The notes: generated by a model not told the origin, from the letters alone. Shown: positions 50,140-59,808, counted from the first letter of the stretch. The stretch: 64,000 nucleotides of DNA from JBEBVQ01 sp964527735 (GCA_964527735.1 CAZGPG010000019.1:1-64000), one strand, 5' to 3'. Program-made: numbers and translations.

Positions 50140-52298
50140 TTCCGTACGATTTTCATCTCTTTAAGCAGCCATCCCGCATTACCGAATTTCTCAATAATGA
50201 ACAACGTATAGCGTATATCCACAGAAATATTCCGGCACAGGTTCGGATCAAAATAGAGATCGCTCATAGTGCCTTCCCAGATGCGGTCAAAATTGATACC
50301 GATCAGCTCGCCACGCGCATTGAGCACGGGACTTCCCGAGTTCCCGCCCGACGTATGGTTATCGGCCGTAAAATTGACGGGAACGGTTCCATTCGCCGCC
50401 CAGCGGCCATAATCCTTCCGGGCGTGCAACGCTCTCAGTTTCTCAGGTATATGGAATTCATGCGACTCCGGCTCATGCTTGGCTACCGTTTGATCAATAT
50501 TGGTCTGCCAGGCATATTCCGCCGGGCCCTCAGGGTCGATCCCCTTGATCTGCCCGTAAGTAATACGCAGGGTAAGATTGGCATCGGGATAATATTCCGC
50601 CGCACCGTCTTTCTGCATTCTGTATTTCAAATACCGGGCATTCAGTTCTTCCAGACGGCTGTAATAGTTGGATAATACCGGATTGATCCGGTCGGTCCGT
50701 ACTTTATTGATCTCAGTATATAGCTGCCACGCCGGGTCCTCCAATATCCTGACGCTGTCGGCAGGATCGGCACGATCAATAAGTTGCTCCAGCTCCGTTC
50801 CGGAAGTCAGGAGCGACCTGGCATATGCATTCCGCGCCCATTTCCCAAAATCAGCTCCATGTTCGCGGTACATACGCCGGTAAGACGCCGGCACCCAGTT
50901 GCCGGCCCTTGTGAAGAAAAGCGGCATCATCGCTTCAAAAAGCTGCCGGTCCGTTTCTACGTCATAATTCTTAACAAAACCGTCCCATGCCTGTTTAATT
51001 CTTCCTGCAGCGGCAGGAGCTGTGCCTGCCCTGTATTGGCTCAACAAATCATTCAGCAAAGCCCCCTGCTGTATCAGCTCTATTCCGAGCACTGTTTCAC
51101 GTATATATTCATTACCGTTGACAGCGCTGTCTGCCGCCAATGCCACTGCTTCTATATGTCCAAGCACATCGGCAGCATCATCCGGCCGCCCCATGCCGGA
51201 AGCCCACACCTGAAATTTCTGTTCATAAGTGAGCTTTTTATCCATGACATTATTCAGTTTCAAGCCTCTCAGCTCTCCCTGCCATTTCTTCCACCCGTTC
51301 GCAACACCGGCTCTTTTTGAGGTGTATTTGATGAATACATCCCGTGACTGCTCCATTCGTTCATTCCAAACTTTCAACTTCTGTGTGCGGGCTTCGATAC
51401 GTACCGGGTCAATGATGGAATAAACCTGATTGAGCTGACTGGAGGTGATATACTCCTGGGTCATTCCGGGAAACCCGTAAACCATTGTAAAGTCACCCTC
51501 CTTATATCCGCCGGCATTGATCGTAAAGAAGCGTTTGGGGCGGTAGGGGCGGTTTTCGGGAGCATAATCTGCCGGCTCATTGTTTTTGCCTGCATAGACC
51601 CGGAACAAAGCAAAGTCCCCGTTGTGCCGGGGCCACATCCAGTTATCCGTATCACCGCCGAAAGCGCCGATCCCATTCGGTGGGAATCCTACCAGCCGTA
51701 CATCCCTGTAGGTCTCCGTCTCAATCGCCCAATATTGATTACCATTAAAATAGGGTCTCACCATTGTCTCGATCGTCCCGGACGAATAAGCTTTTTCGAG
51801 TGTTGCTATGCGTCCTTCAATCACTTCGTTCCGGCGGTGAGCGCTCAGCGTGTCGGGCAAACCGCCCAATATCTGCTCCGTAACGTCATTCATCTTACGG
51901 AAAACGGTGACCGTCAGGCCGGGGCAGGGTATTTCCTCCTGCATATTCATAGCCCAGAAGCCCTGGGCAAAATAATCGTTTATGGTGCTGCTTAATCCCT
52001 GCACAGTACCATAGCCGCAATGGTGGTTCGTCAGCAAAAGGCCCTGCGACGAGATAAACTCACCGGTACATCCCCGGCCAAACAATACGACCGCATTATT
52101 CAGCCCCGTGCCTTCGTCGTTATACAATTGCTCAACGGGGATCTGCAACCCCATCGCCTTCATATCAGCTTCCCGACCCTTAATTGCCGGAGGGAGCCAT
52201 ATCCCCTCTTTTGCCTGTACCGGGGCAGGTATACCCGCAATACATAAAAAACCAACACATACAAATAGCGCTGTTGTTTTTACGAAATTCCGTTTCAT
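50136..52298 (-). CDS. S46 family dipeptidyl peptidase (DPP7/DPP11-like)
   Basis: 720 residues with a signal peptide (FVKTTALFVCVGFLCIAGIPAPVQA). The chymotrypsin-like N-terminal half has the catalytic histidine in LLLTNHHCGYG; the C-terminal half has the catalytic serine in TSGGNSGSPVLNARGELIGI. The family is characteristic of Bacteroidetes and removes dipeptides from peptide N-termini in the periplasm. The residue controlling DPP7 or DPP11 specificity cannot be assigned safely here. Its last codons and TAG stop come from an E-type repeat. Confidence 0.95.
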   Translation of the reverse strand: MKRNFVKTTALFVCVGFLCIAGIPAPVQAKEGIWLPPAIKGREADMKAMGLQIPVEQLYNDEGTGLNNAVVLFGRGCTGEFISSQGLLLTNHHCGYGTVQGLSSTINDYFAQGFWAMNMQEEIPCPGLTVTVFRKMNDVTEQILGGLPDTLSAHRRNEVIEGRIATLEKAYSSGTIETMVRPYFNGNQYWAIETETYRDVRLVGFPPNGIGAFGGDTDNWMWPRHNGDFALFRVYAGKNNEPADYAPENRPYRPKRFFTINAGGYKEGDFTMVYGFPGMTQEYITSSQLNQVYSIIDPVRIEARTQKLKVWNERMEQSRDVFIKYTSKRAGVANGWKKWQGELRGLKLNNVMDKKLTYEQKFQVWASGMGRPDDAADVLGHIEAVALAADSAVNGNEYIRETVLGIELIQQGALLNDLLSQYRAGTAPAAAGRIKQAWDGFVKNYDVETDRQLFEAMMPLFFTRAGNWVPASYRRMYREHGADFGKWARNAYARSLLTSGTELEQLIDRADPADSVRILEDPAWQLYTEINKVRTDRINPVLSNYYSRLEELNARYLKYRMQKDGAAEYYPDANLTLRITYGQIKGIDPEGPAEYAWQTNIDQTVAKHEPESHEFHIPEKLRALHARKDYGRWAANGTVPVNFTADNHTSGGNSGSPVLNARGELIGINFDRIWEGTMSDLYFDPNLCRNISVDIRYTLFIIEKFGNAGWLLKEMKIVRK

Positions 52299-52451
52299 GG
52301 GCCATTTATTTGAGGATAAAGAAAATAAAAAAAAGCATTGTTATAAAATTTTAAGGTGAACTTATTATATTAGCCCTCTGGAAAGCAGTCGTTTTCCCGG
52401 GCAACATACACTAAAAATCACCGGAAATGTTTCAGTATTCGGGTATAGTGG

Positions 52452-52459
52452 TATTTTTG
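52452..52459 (+). promoter_or_regulatory. -7 promoter element of the T9SS cargo gene
   Basis: TATTTTTG matches TAnnTTTG and lies 6 bases before an in-frame ATG at 52465, supporting the second ATG (52492) as the real start. Confidence 0.5.
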
Positions 52460-52491
52460 CGACCATGCTGCCGGCAGACAAAAAGAACAAA

Positions 52492-54510
52492 ATGAAAAGA
52501 AAACTTTCCTTTATCACATTGCTCCTGATATTTGGTATACATAAACTATACGCCCAGACGCTGTTTACGCTACCCGATACTGTGTGTATTAACCAACCGG
52601 TGCAGATCACCAGCCATGTCACAGAGGCATCAAGCTATTATTGGGGCTTTTGTTCGGGATATCTGGAAAATACGCCCTCGGGCAACGCATTCGGCGCAGG
52701 CATGGGGTTCAATGACCCTGGGGCGATTGAGATTGTAAAAGACGGCGATCTGTATTACGGCTTCGTGATCAATAAAGGAGGAAGTAACCTGTTGCGGCTT
52801 GACTTTGGCGCCAGCCTGGGCAATGAGCCGGCGATAACCAATTTAGGGACACTCAATAACAGCATCCCGGCAGATGCAAATGCGCTGGCTATTGTCAAAG
52901 ATCCGGTCACCGGATGGTCGCTGCTGGCTACCGGCGGCAACTCACCCGCTACCGCTTCATTCTTCAGGGCAGACTTCGGCGATGACCTTACAAGGGTACC
53001 CAACAGCATCAATTTCGGCAACCCGGGGAATATGATGCACACACCGCGTGGGCTGATCGTAGAACAGGACAGCTCCAACTGGTACGCGTTCCTGGTAGAT
53101 TACGGCAGCCACGAGCTGATACGCATTGATTTCGGCAACAACCTGCATCATACGCCTCTGTTTGCTTCTTTTGGCAATCTCGGCGGGCTTACCGGAGCTA
53201 CCGATATGGCACTGGTACGGGAAAACAGTAACTGGTTCATGATCATCACAAACGGGCAAAGCAATACGCTGTCCGTTATCACTACCGGCAATTTTCTCGG
53301 GGATACACCTATAGGGATCAACGTAGGCAATATAAACAATGCATTGTTTGCCCCTTCCAATATTGTGATAGCAAGAGATTGCGGCAGCTTTGCAGCATTT
53401 ATTACCAACCAGGCCAACGACAGCCTTACCCGCGTTGATATCCCGGCCATGACCGGCCTGTATACCGCATCTGTACTGGATATTGTTGCCGGTATGTCTG
53501 CAACCTCATCCATGAGCCGTATCATGCGGATCAGAGATACGCTCTATGCCTTTGCCACAAACGGGAACGGTACGCTTTCCCGTGTGCTCTTTCCGCAATG
53601 TACCGATGCGAGCATTGCCTCTTCTACAGAAGCAGAGCCGCCGGTATATACATACAGCACACCCGGTACATATAATGTATACCTGGCCATCAACGAGGAC
53701 GCCGCTGACGCAGCCATAGAATGCCAGCAGATCGTAGTGCTCCTGCCGCCCGCAATCAATCTGACGCCGGGCGACACCGTGCTGTGCCAGGGAGATGTTC
53801 TTGATTATTTTATCCAGTCGCCCAGAGCCATCAGGTATACATGGAGTCCCGATTACAACATTTCCGATACCACAGGCATGTTTATATCTCTGTCGCCGGC
53901 ATATACAACAGAATATACCGTCCGTATCGACTACAGCTATGGCTGCATATGGGATACTTCTTTCACGGTGGATGTAAGCAAAGTTGTTGCCGATGCAGGC
54001 CCCGACCGTTTTGTTTCCGACGGCACAAAAACTGTGCTGGGAGGTCCTTTCACATCGGAGAGCACCGGAAATTTTGCTTACCGGTGGAGCCCGGCAGCAT
54101 TTCTCTCTGATCCTAATATCACCAACCCGATTGCCCGGCCGGCTTATACGATCACCTATTACCTGGAAGTTACCGGACTGAACGATACACTGGGCTGCAC
54201 CGCACGGGATACCGTAAGATTATATGTTGGCTGCGGCGAACTAACGCTTCCTAATGCCTTCGTACCCGAAGGTATTAACGGCAACAATACCTTCGGCCTG
54301 ATGAACAGGCAGATCATCAAGCTGAACTATTTCCGCATCTACGACCGCTGGGGAAATATGGTATTTACCACTACAGATCCTGCCAAGCAGTGGGACGGGA
54401 AAATAAACGGGGAATTCCCGCCTTCGGGAGTATTCGTGTGGGAAGCCGATGGTTTCTGCATCACCGGGGAACGTGTGCATAAACAAGGGAATGTGACGCT
54501 GCTACGGTAG
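52492..54510 (+). CDS. Secreted protein with T9SS type B (gliding-motility-type) sorting domain
   Basis: 672 residues from the ATG at 52492, where a signal peptide starts (MKRKLSFITLLLIFGIHKLYAQ). Residues about 50-330 contain repeated units of the form F-G-N-L/x-G, ending with a T-N-G-x-x-N-T-L strand; these look like a beta-propeller. A PKD-like domain follows (VYTYSTPGTYNVYLAINED), then an Ig-like region, and a C-terminal T9SS type B domain (LPNAFVPEGINGNNTFG..., YFRIYDRWGNMVFTT, WDGKINGEFPPSGVFVWEADGFC). It would be exported across the outer membrane by T9SS; ligand unknown. Confidence 0.9.
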   Translation: MKRKLSFITLLLIFGIHKLYAQTLFTLPDTVCINQPVQITSHVTEASSYYWGFCSGYLENTPSGNAFGAGMGFNDPGAIEIVKDGDLYYGFVINKGGSNLLRLDFGASLGNEPAITNLGTLNNSIPADANALAIVKDPVTGWSLLATGGNSPATASFFRADFGDDLTRVPNSINFGNPGNMMHTPRGLIVEQDSSNWYAFLVDYGSHELIRIDFGNNLHHTPLFASFGNLGGLTGATDMALVRENSNWFMIITNGQSNTLSVITTGNFLGDTPIGINVGNINNALFAPSNIVIARDCGSFAAFITNQANDSLTRVDIPAMTGLYTASVLDIVAGMSATSSMSRIMRIRDTLYAFATNGNGTLSRVLFPQCTDASIASSTEAEPPVYTYSTPGTYNVYLAINEDAADAAIECQQIVVLLPPAINLTPGDTVLCQGDVLDYFIQSPRAIRYTWSPDYNISDTTGMFISLSPAYTTEYTVRIDYSYGCIWDTSFTVDVSKVVADAGPDRFVSDGTKTVLGGPFTSESTGNFAYRWSPAAFLSDPNITNPIARPAYTITYYLEVTGLNDTLGCTARDTVRLYVGCGELTLPNAFVPEGINGNNTFGLMNRQIIKLNYFRIYDRWGNMVFTTTDPAKQWDGKINGEFPPSGVFVWEADGFCITGERVHKQGNVTLLR

Positions 54511-54552
54511 TAATGATTAATGGTTAATGGGCTAATTAACAATTAACAATTA
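54511..54552. repeat. D-type imperfect palindrome
   Basis: TAATGATTAATGGTTAATGG faces CTAATTAACAATTAACAATTA. It begins at the stop of the T9SS cargo gene and reaches within 6 bases of the ROK-gene stop. Confidence 0.7.
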
Positions 54553-54557
54553 CGGCG

Positions 54558-55499
54558 TTACCATGCCAGGGCGCTGGCGCCTAATACTGCAGCGTCAGCA
54601 TCGGGCAGATCGGAATTCAGAAAAGCGATTTTATTGCGGTATACATACAGCAGGTTTTGCTCCATGTGATTACGTGCGGGCCCAAGCAATAATTCACCAG
54701 CTTTGGCAAGGCCGCCAAAGAAGATGATAGCCGAAGGAGATGTGATGGCCACTATATCTGCCAGCGTCTCTCCCAATATCCTGCCGGTATACGACATGAT
54801 CTCCAATGCCAGCATATCGCCTTGTGCCGCTGCTTCCTGTATCTGCTTTGCGGTGACCTGCCCCGCATCCTGACGTAGCACCGTTTCATCACTGCGCTGC
54901 GCCAGCCATTCCTCTGCCGTCCGCATAATACCCGTCGCAGAAGCGTAGGTTTCCAGGCACCCTTTCCGTCCGCAGCCGCAGGTGCGTCCGTTACGTACTG
55001 CAATCACGTGACCCAGCTCACCGGCAAATCCGTCGTGGCCGTACATCAGTGCACCATTCACCACAAATCCGCTGCCCACCCCCGTGCCGAGTGTCACTAC
55101 CACAAAATCTTTCAATCCTTTGGCAGCGCCATACATCATTTCGCCGAGTGCTGCTGCATTCGCATCATTCGTAACCTTCACCGGCACATGAAAAGCCTCC
55201 TGTAATAATTTCGCCAGCGGTATTGTACCCTTCCAGGGGAGATTGACAGCATGTACGATCTCACCGGTATACACATTAGCGTTGGGAGCGCCTACGCCAC
55301 ATCCCATTACCTGCAGGCGTCCCACCTTATCGAGCAAAGGAGTGATCGCCTCCTGCAATGCAGCGATATAGGCGCCAACCGTATCAAACCCGGTTGTGGG
55401 CATCCTTCCTTTTTCAAGTATGCGACCCCGGCGGTCTACTATGCCAAAGGCAGTGTTCGTGCCGCCTATGTCTATCCCCAATACCCGTGACTGCTGCAT
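54558..55499 (-). CDS. ROK family sugar kinase (glucokinase-like)
   Basis: 313 residues from the ATG at 55499. The phosphate-binding motif is LGIDIGGTNTAFGIVD, the sugar-binding segment ends in the ROK block VTNDANAAALGEM, and the zinc motif is TCGCGRKGCLETYASATG. It would phosphorylate glucose or another hexose with ATP. The activity is cytoplasmic. Convergent with the T9SS cargo gene; a single gene with no partner visible. Confidence 0.94.
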   Translation of the reverse strand: MQQSRVLGIDIGGTNTAFGIVDRRGRILEKGRMPTTGFDTVGAYIAALQEAITPLLDKVGRLQVMGCGVGAPNANVYTGEIVHAVNLPWKGTIPLAKLLQEAFHVPVKVTNDANAAALGEMMYGAAKGLKDFVVVTLGTGVGSGFVVNGALMYGHDGFAGELGHVIAVRNGRTCGCGRKGCLETYASATGIMRTAEEWLAQRSDETVLRQDAGQVTAKQIQEAAAQGDMLALEIMSYTGRILGETLADIVAITSPSAIIFFGGLAKAGELLLGPARNHMEQNLLYVYRNKIAFLNSDLPDADAAVLGASALAW

Positions 55500-55553
55500 A
55501 AGGATCAATTATTTTTTGCGCTTTGAGTCTGCAATATACTGATACCAAATTAT

Positions 55554-55633
55554 GCATCACGGATTTGTCCGGATTACATGGACGGCACGGATTTTAATCC
55601 ATGGAATCTCATAATCCGCCTAATCCGTGATAC
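55554..55633. repeat. Intergenic inverted repeat
   Basis: ATCACGGATT (left) and AATCCGTGAT (right) pair, with inner GGATTA and TAATCC segments. It lies between the ROK gene start and the metallo-hydrolase stop, both minus strand. Confidence 0.6.
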
Positions 55634-55670
55634 TGAATAGTTTGTTTGTATGATCTGCCGATATGCGTAC

Positions 55671-56798
55671 TTATTGCGGTGAAGCCTCCCACCATGTACC
55701 AAAGGTCTGCACGGTATCACTCAGATACACCACCTCTCCGATCGTAGGGGTAATCAATGGTATCTGACATGTCTGATTCAACCGTGTGATTTCACGCAAA
55801 GGCTCGTACCAAGCATGGAGACCCAATGCAAATTTAGCGGAGTGTACGGGCATTACGTGTCTCGCCTGCAGATCCTGCGCCGCTTTCAACGTCTCTTCGG
55901 GAAGGCAGTGTATCGCCTGCCAGGCCTTGTTATATTGACCGTTTTCAAGAATGGCCAGATCTATCGGCCCGTATTGCTTACCGATCCGGGCAAAATGCGT
56001 GTCATAGCCGCTATCGCCGCCCATGAAAATTTTCAGTACAGGCGTTTCGAGCAGGAAAGACATCCAAAGTGTATTGTTCCGTTTAAAACCACGGCCTGAG
56101 AAATGACGTGCAGTGAACGTATGCAGTCGCACGCCTTCCGTGAGCTGCACTGTTTCATCCCAGTCTTTCTCGATGATCATTTCGGCCGGATACCCCCAAT
56201 GTTCCAGGTGTGCTCCAACGCCTAATCCACATATTACCTTCCCCACTTTTTCTTTCAGCTTTTTTACGGTCCGGTAGTCAAGATGATCATAATGGTCGTG
56301 CGTGATCACCAGATAGTCTATCTCGGGGAAGTCTTCTGCCGTATATATATCGGTGCCGTTAAATGCCTTTGTAAAGCCGGGTACGGGAGATGCCCTGCCG
56401 CTGAAAACCGGGTCTACAAGTATGTTCAGTCCTTCCGTGCGCATGAGATAGGAAGAATGTCCAAACCATACAAGCGCATTATCGGGCAGATTGTGCAGGC
56501 TGGTGCGGACAGAAGGAATTTTTTTGATGGGCGCACTGTCCGGTATCTTTTTAAACAGGAAGTCAAAGAAGATCTTTGTAAACGAATAACCTTCGGTAAG
56601 CGAGGGCGTGAAGCTGAGGTTCTGGAAAGCGCCGTCTTTATAGTTGGGCGACTGCAGAATGCGCTCGAGCCGCTGCCCCGAAGGAGCTTTACCAAACTGA
56701 GGCTGGCGCATAAACAAAATAGTGGCCACAATCAGCACTGCACCTACACAAAGCATTATGATCATCATACGCCAGAGAACTTTTTTTAGTTTTTTCAT
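55671..56798 (-). CDS. Metallo-beta-lactamase-fold hydrolase (NAPE-PLD / UlaG-like)
   Basis: 375 residues. One N-terminal membrane anchor (about 8-30) precedes a metallo-beta-lactamase fold: LVWFGHSSYLMRTEGLNILVDPVFSG, the zinc motif THDHYDHLD, then FTARHFSGRG and MGGDSGYDTHF, with MPVHSAKFALG at the end. The order resembles N-acyl-phosphatidylethanolamine phospholipase D and L-ascorbate-6-phosphate lactonase relatives. Probably acts on a lipid or phosphate ester at the membrane. The substrate is unknown. Confidence 0.9.
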   Translation of the reverse strand: MKKLKKVLWRMMIIMLCVGAVLIVATILFMRQPQFGKAPSGQRLERILQSPNYKDGAFQNLSFTPSLTEGYSFTKIFFDFLFKKIPDSAPIKKIPSVRTSLHNLPDNALVWFGHSSYLMRTEGLNILVDPVFSGRASPVPGFTKAFNGTDIYTAEDFPEIDYLVITHDHYDHLDYRTVKKLKEKVGKVICGLGVGAHLEHWGYPAEMIIEKDWDETVQLTEGVRLHTFTARHFSGRGFKRNNTLWMSFLLETPVLKIFMGGDSGYDTHFARIGKQYGPIDLAILENGQYNKAWQAIHCLPEETLKAAQDLQARHVMPVHSAKFALGLHAWYEPLREITRLNQTCQIPLITPTIGEVVYLSDTVQTFGTWWEASPQ

Positions 56799-56978
56799 TT
56801 TCCCACATTTGCCCGTAAAGAAGCGCTACTGATCAGTGTATCTTATCTTCCGGCCGTAGCGGCAAAATTATTGCTTCTGTTTGCTGCGCAGCAAAATATT
56901 TTCTGACGGCTTCCCGAAACAAATATGTTATTAGATAAAATAATCTTATCTTGTAATATCCATCAAATACAAATCAGC

Positions 56979-57935
56979 ATGAAACACATCTTTACTGTTT
57001 TTCTTTTTCTCCTGTTTTCACAAGCAGGCAGCGCACAAACCGACTTTGCTGACAGCGGCGCATCGTGGTATTACAACATGAGCTTTGGCTCTTTCCACTA
57101 CAAAGTCACAGGATATGATACAGTGCAGGGGATCCGCGCTTCAATAATCGAAGCGGAGGCATTGGTGCGGGAACCCTGGTTTAGCCAGGGATTACGGGTC
57201 AATGATCATGGAGTGACTAAAATTTATGCAACAGCCGACACCGTTTTTATTTTCAATTCATTTTTCAACCGCTTTACACCGCTCTATGTATTCAATGTTG
57301 CAGAAGGAGATACTGTCTGTATCCCGATGTTGTCTGCAATACTTGACGGAAACGCCACAGACAGTAACTTTTGTTTTGTGGTGGACTCCATCCGCATCCG
57401 GCAATACGACACGGCCAATCTGCGAACGTTTTATACCCGGCACTTAAACCTGAATGGAAATGAATACATTGAAAACTGGGGCTGGGATACGCTGGGGGCT
57501 TATGCCGAAAGGATCGGCGGACTTTATACAGGTCTGACGCCAGCCTGCCTTAACTGTCCGGAACCACAGGATGAGCGTTTCCAGTCACCCGGGAGTATCC
57601 GGTGCTATACCGACAAAGACTATACACTAAAACTGGCGAGCGGCCCATGTGACAATGACGGCATATCCAAATCCGTAGCCCGGTTACGAGAAGAGCATCG
57701 TCCCATAACCATCGCTCCGGTACCTGCTCATGATCATATCCGGATAATTACCGATGAGCCGGAGGACGTGCTGCGGGTTATTGTTACCGATATGCAGGGC
57801 AGGATCGTAACAATAGCAGATAAGCCCGGCAGCTCGTCTATTTCCGTACAAGATCTGCCACAAGGGATATACCTGTTGCGGGTACACCTGAAAGAACGGG
57901 ATCATGTGCAGAAGCTGGTGATTCAACGCAGGTAG
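56979..57935 (+). CDS. Secreted protein with T9SS type A sorting domain
   Basis: 318 residues from the ATG at 56979 (signal peptide MKHIFTVFLFLLFSQAGSAQ). The body is a beta-rich region I do not recognise, with TPACLNCPEPQ and a cysteine pair near residue 195-225. The C-terminal 80 residues are a T9SS type A domain: ITIAPVPAHDHIRIITDEPEDVLRVIVTDMQGRIV..., ending DLPQGIYLLRVHLKERDHVQKLVIQ. It would be secreted and may be anchored to lipopolysaccharide. A repeat-rich region follows. Confidence 0.88.
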   Translation: MKHIFTVFLFLLFSQAGSAQTDFADSGASWYYNMSFGSFHYKVTGYDTVQGIRASIIEAEALVREPWFSQGLRVNDHGVTKIYATADTVFIFNSFFNRFTPLYVFNVAEGDTVCIPMLSAILDGNATDSNFCFVVDSIRIRQYDTANLRTFYTRHLNLNGNEYIENWGWDTLGAYAERIGGLYTGLTPACLNCPEPQDERFQSPGSIRCYTDKDYTLKLASGPCDNDGISKSVARLREEHRPITIAPVPAHDHIRIITDEPEDVLRVIVTDMQGRIVTIADKPGSSSISVQDLPQGIYLLRVHLKERDHVQKLVIQRR

Positions 57936-57939
57936 CGTA

Positions 57940-58024
57940 CATGGTCTCGACAGGCTCGGCCATCGTCTTTAATGTCGGTAGCTGAGTTCATCAAAGCCCG
58001 GTGGCCGGGCCTGTCGGGGCCATT
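57940..58024. repeat. Imperfect long hairpin (TCGACAGGCTCGGCC type)
   Basis: TGGTCTCGACAGGCTCGGCCA at the left faces TGGCCGGGCCTGTCGGGGCCA at the right across a 35-40-base loop. It resembles a widespread intergenic bacterial repeat containing CTCGACAGGCTCG. Confidence 0.6.
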
Positions 58025-58174
58025 GCTTCAATACCCGCTATGGCTAATATTCCGGAGCGCATTCAACACTATACTCCGACAGTTTGGCAGAAAAACATAC
58101 GAACAGATAAAGGCCGGAACAACCTGAAACACACCACTGCAATTCATTGATAATCAGGTGCGGCAAGCGGCATC

Positions 58175-58256
58175 AAAAACATGCTTATGTTTTTGGAAAA
58201 ACATAGCTATGTTTTCGGGAAAACATAGTTACATTTTTCCCGACAACAAGCTTGTT
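58175..58256. repeat. Tandem array of four short palindromes
   Basis: Units: AAAAACAT-GCTT-ATGTTTTT (58175-58194), the perfect palindrome AAAACATAGCTATGTTTT (58198-58215), GGGAAAACATAG...TTTTTCCC (58217-58241) and AACAAGCTTGTT (58245-58256). They follow each other at about 21-base spacing, separated by TGG/CGG-type links. Confidence 0.75.
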
Positions 58257-58345
58257 TTCCGGAGCGCACAGGCTTGCGCTTTCCGGAGTTTCCGTATATG
58301 CCAACCTGTCATAAGCAGTCCCGCTTTCATAAGCCGCCATATTAT

Positions 58346-58384
58346 CCCGCTGTCCCGGATGTTCCGGAGGGCATCCGGGACGAC
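58346..58384 (-). repeat. REP-like hairpin next to RAYT gene
   Basis: Read on the minus strand: GTCG, then TCCCGGATG, CCCTCCGGAA, CATCCGGGA, CAGCGGG. A GTCG tetranucleotide ahead of an imperfect hairpin is the REP pattern recognised by RAYT transposases. It lies 26 bases from the RAYT stop. Confidence 0.75.
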
Positions 58385-58409
58385 TGATAATCCCGGGTCT
58401 CCGACCCGG

Positions 58410-58937
58410 TCAGAACTCAGACAATATCAACAGCCCTTCCCTCACTCCATACCTGTCACCGCAACTGCTGTAACGATACTCCTCCTCCTTTACTACAATA
58501 CCCGCCCGCAATGGATTCAGGTGAATGTACCTTGCTTTGCTATCATAAAACGCTTTCGTCCTGATCTCTTCACCATGATACCCTTCCTGCCAGAAGGTGA
58601 CAGTATCTTCGTTTTTCAATAGCCATAGCAACCAGTTCCTGCGGCTTTCGCGTGCATTTGCACTAATAGCCTTTGTGACTTGCGTAGCCGTGTATTTCTT
58701 ATAATCACGAAGAATATCGCTCAGGTTATTCTTTTCGCTGCCGATAATAAGATGCATATGGTTGGTCATAATTACCCACTCATAGATACATAGTCCTTTG
58801 TGCTCCTGACAGAACCGCAAGCTCTCTAACAATATCTCCACATACTCCTGACGTGTGAACACATCCACCCATTGATGAACGGTATTCGTTACAAAATAAA
58901 CGCCCGACTGGTCATATACCTTATACACATTTCCCAT
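58410..58937 (-). CDS. REP-associated tyrosine transposase (RAYT, Y1_Tnp)
   Basis: 175 residues. The HUH motif is N-H60-M-H62-L-I (WVIMTNHMHLIIG), and the family end motif is SKARYIHLNPLRAGIVVKEEEYRYSS; Y137 in YIHLNP is the likely nucleophile. It also shows FWQEGYHGEEIRT. RAYTs nick and join single-stranded REP/BIME DNA. The gene stands alone and is flanked by REP-like hairpins on both sides, supporting a functional pair. No IS ends were found, so this is a domesticated RAYT and not an IS200 copy. Confidence 0.93.
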   Translation of the reverse strand: MGNVYKVYDQSGVYFVTNTVHQWVDVFTRQEYVEILLESLRFCQEHKGLCIYEWVIMTNHMHLIIGSEKNNLSDILRDYKKYTATQVTKAISANARESRRNWLLWLLKNEDTVTFWQEGYHGEEIRTKAFYDSKARYIHLNPLRAGIVVKEEEYRYSSCGDRYGVREGLLILSEF

Positions 58938-59250
58938 ACCCGCTATTTTATAATAACTCCGACAAATACACCAAATTAAACAACTTTCATCATGTTAGTT
59001 AATCTTTGTTTAATGCCTGTAATCCACCTCAAACAACAGGGAGTACATATATAAAACCGAAGGATTGAACGGAGTCGGAGCCCCCGGTAAAAAATACAAG
59101 TTTTTATTATAAAGCAGGATTCACAAATCCTGCTTTATCTGTGTTCCCGGATGCCCTTCGGAACATCCGGGAAAGCGGGTACGCGAAAATCAAAACCGTG
59201 ATGCGCTCCCGGGAATATGTGTGTTGTTACTTTCAATTTCGCTAAATCAA
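58938..59250. other. Spacer between RAYT and outer-membrane protein gene
   Basis: 313 bp with a composite repeat at 59044-59179 (an ACCGAAGGATT-containing stretch, the AAAGCAGGATT/AATCCTGCTTT stem and a REP-like hairpin). No gene seen. Confidence 0.6.
59109..59179 (+). repeat. Composite hairpin plus REP-like hairpin
   Basis: A perfect stem AAAGCAGGATT (59111-59121) / AATCCTGCTTT, then TTCCCGGATG (59144-59153) pairing with CATCCGGGAA (59164-59173) and ending AAGCGGG. The same two-part layout recurs at 60007-60069. Confidence 0.75.
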
Positions 59251-59808
59251 TCAATTCAATATAGAGAAATTCCAACCAACACTAAACAGAACCGGCATCA
59301 GAAATGGCTTGTTATACATCCTGTTGTACCTTGACATAAACGTGCCGTCTCTGAACGGATATAAAACGGCCACGCTTAGTTTATGCGGGCGTTTCCACCA
59401 TTTCATATCGATGCCTGCTCCGACACTGACACCCTGTGACTCTACATAATCATTCACCGGACCACCAAAACCATGCTGCGTTATTATCAGGACAGAATTA
59501 TAACCGTACATCCCCATTAACTTTGGCGACACCTTACGGGCAGGCAGCATATGTATCGCCATGCCCGCACCGCCGCTGATTGAGACCAGATTATTTCCCA
59601 CACCTCCAAACACACTGAGATACGGTATCGGCTCAAAACTACCCTTAAGCCCAATACCTCCATAATCCAAGCCAACGCCAACGCCGAGATATAGCGCCGG
59701 ATTCCATGACTTCTTATCGATCCCCCCATCCTGCGCTCTCGCAAGCATGCCATGGGAAAATGTACATGATAAAATAAGGACAAAGAAAAACAAGAATATC
59801 AGTCTCAT
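59251..59808 (-). CDS. Hypothetical outer-membrane-type protein
   Basis: 185 residues with a signal peptide (LIFLFFFVLILSCTFSHGMLARAQ). The mature part is rich in glycine and alternating hydrophobic strands (YLGVGVGLDYGGIGLKGSFEPIPYLSVFGGVG), ending in FSVGWNFSILN, which is consistent with a small outer-membrane barrel. I cannot assign a function. It lies within the REP-rich region, the only other gene between RAYT and the transglutaminase. Confidence 0.75.
   Translation of the reverse strand: MRLIFLFFFVLILSCTFSHGMLARAQDGGIDKKSWNPALYLGVGVGLDYGGIGLKGSFEPIPYLSVFGGVGNNLVSISGGAGMAIHMLPARKVSPKLMGMYGYNSVLIITQHGFGGPVNDYVESQGVSVGAGIDMKWWKRPHKLSVAVLYPFRDGTFMSRYNRMYNKPFLMPVLFSVGWNFSILN

Larger units (their letters stand above)
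57936..58409. other. Repeat-rich spacer between T9SS cargo and RAYT gene
   Basis: 474 bp with no gene supported. It holds, in order: an imperfect long hairpin (57940-58024), a run of tandem short palindromes (58175-58256), a GC-rich hairpin (58258-58287), a REP-like hairpin (58346-58384) and a final CCGGGTC/GACCCGG stem ending at the RAYT stop. Confidence 0.6.

Noticed and set aside
58158..58622. 154-residue plus-strand frame over the palindrome array and RAYT 3' end
   Set aside because: It runs through repeats and the antisense of the RAYT gene; composition does not look coding.
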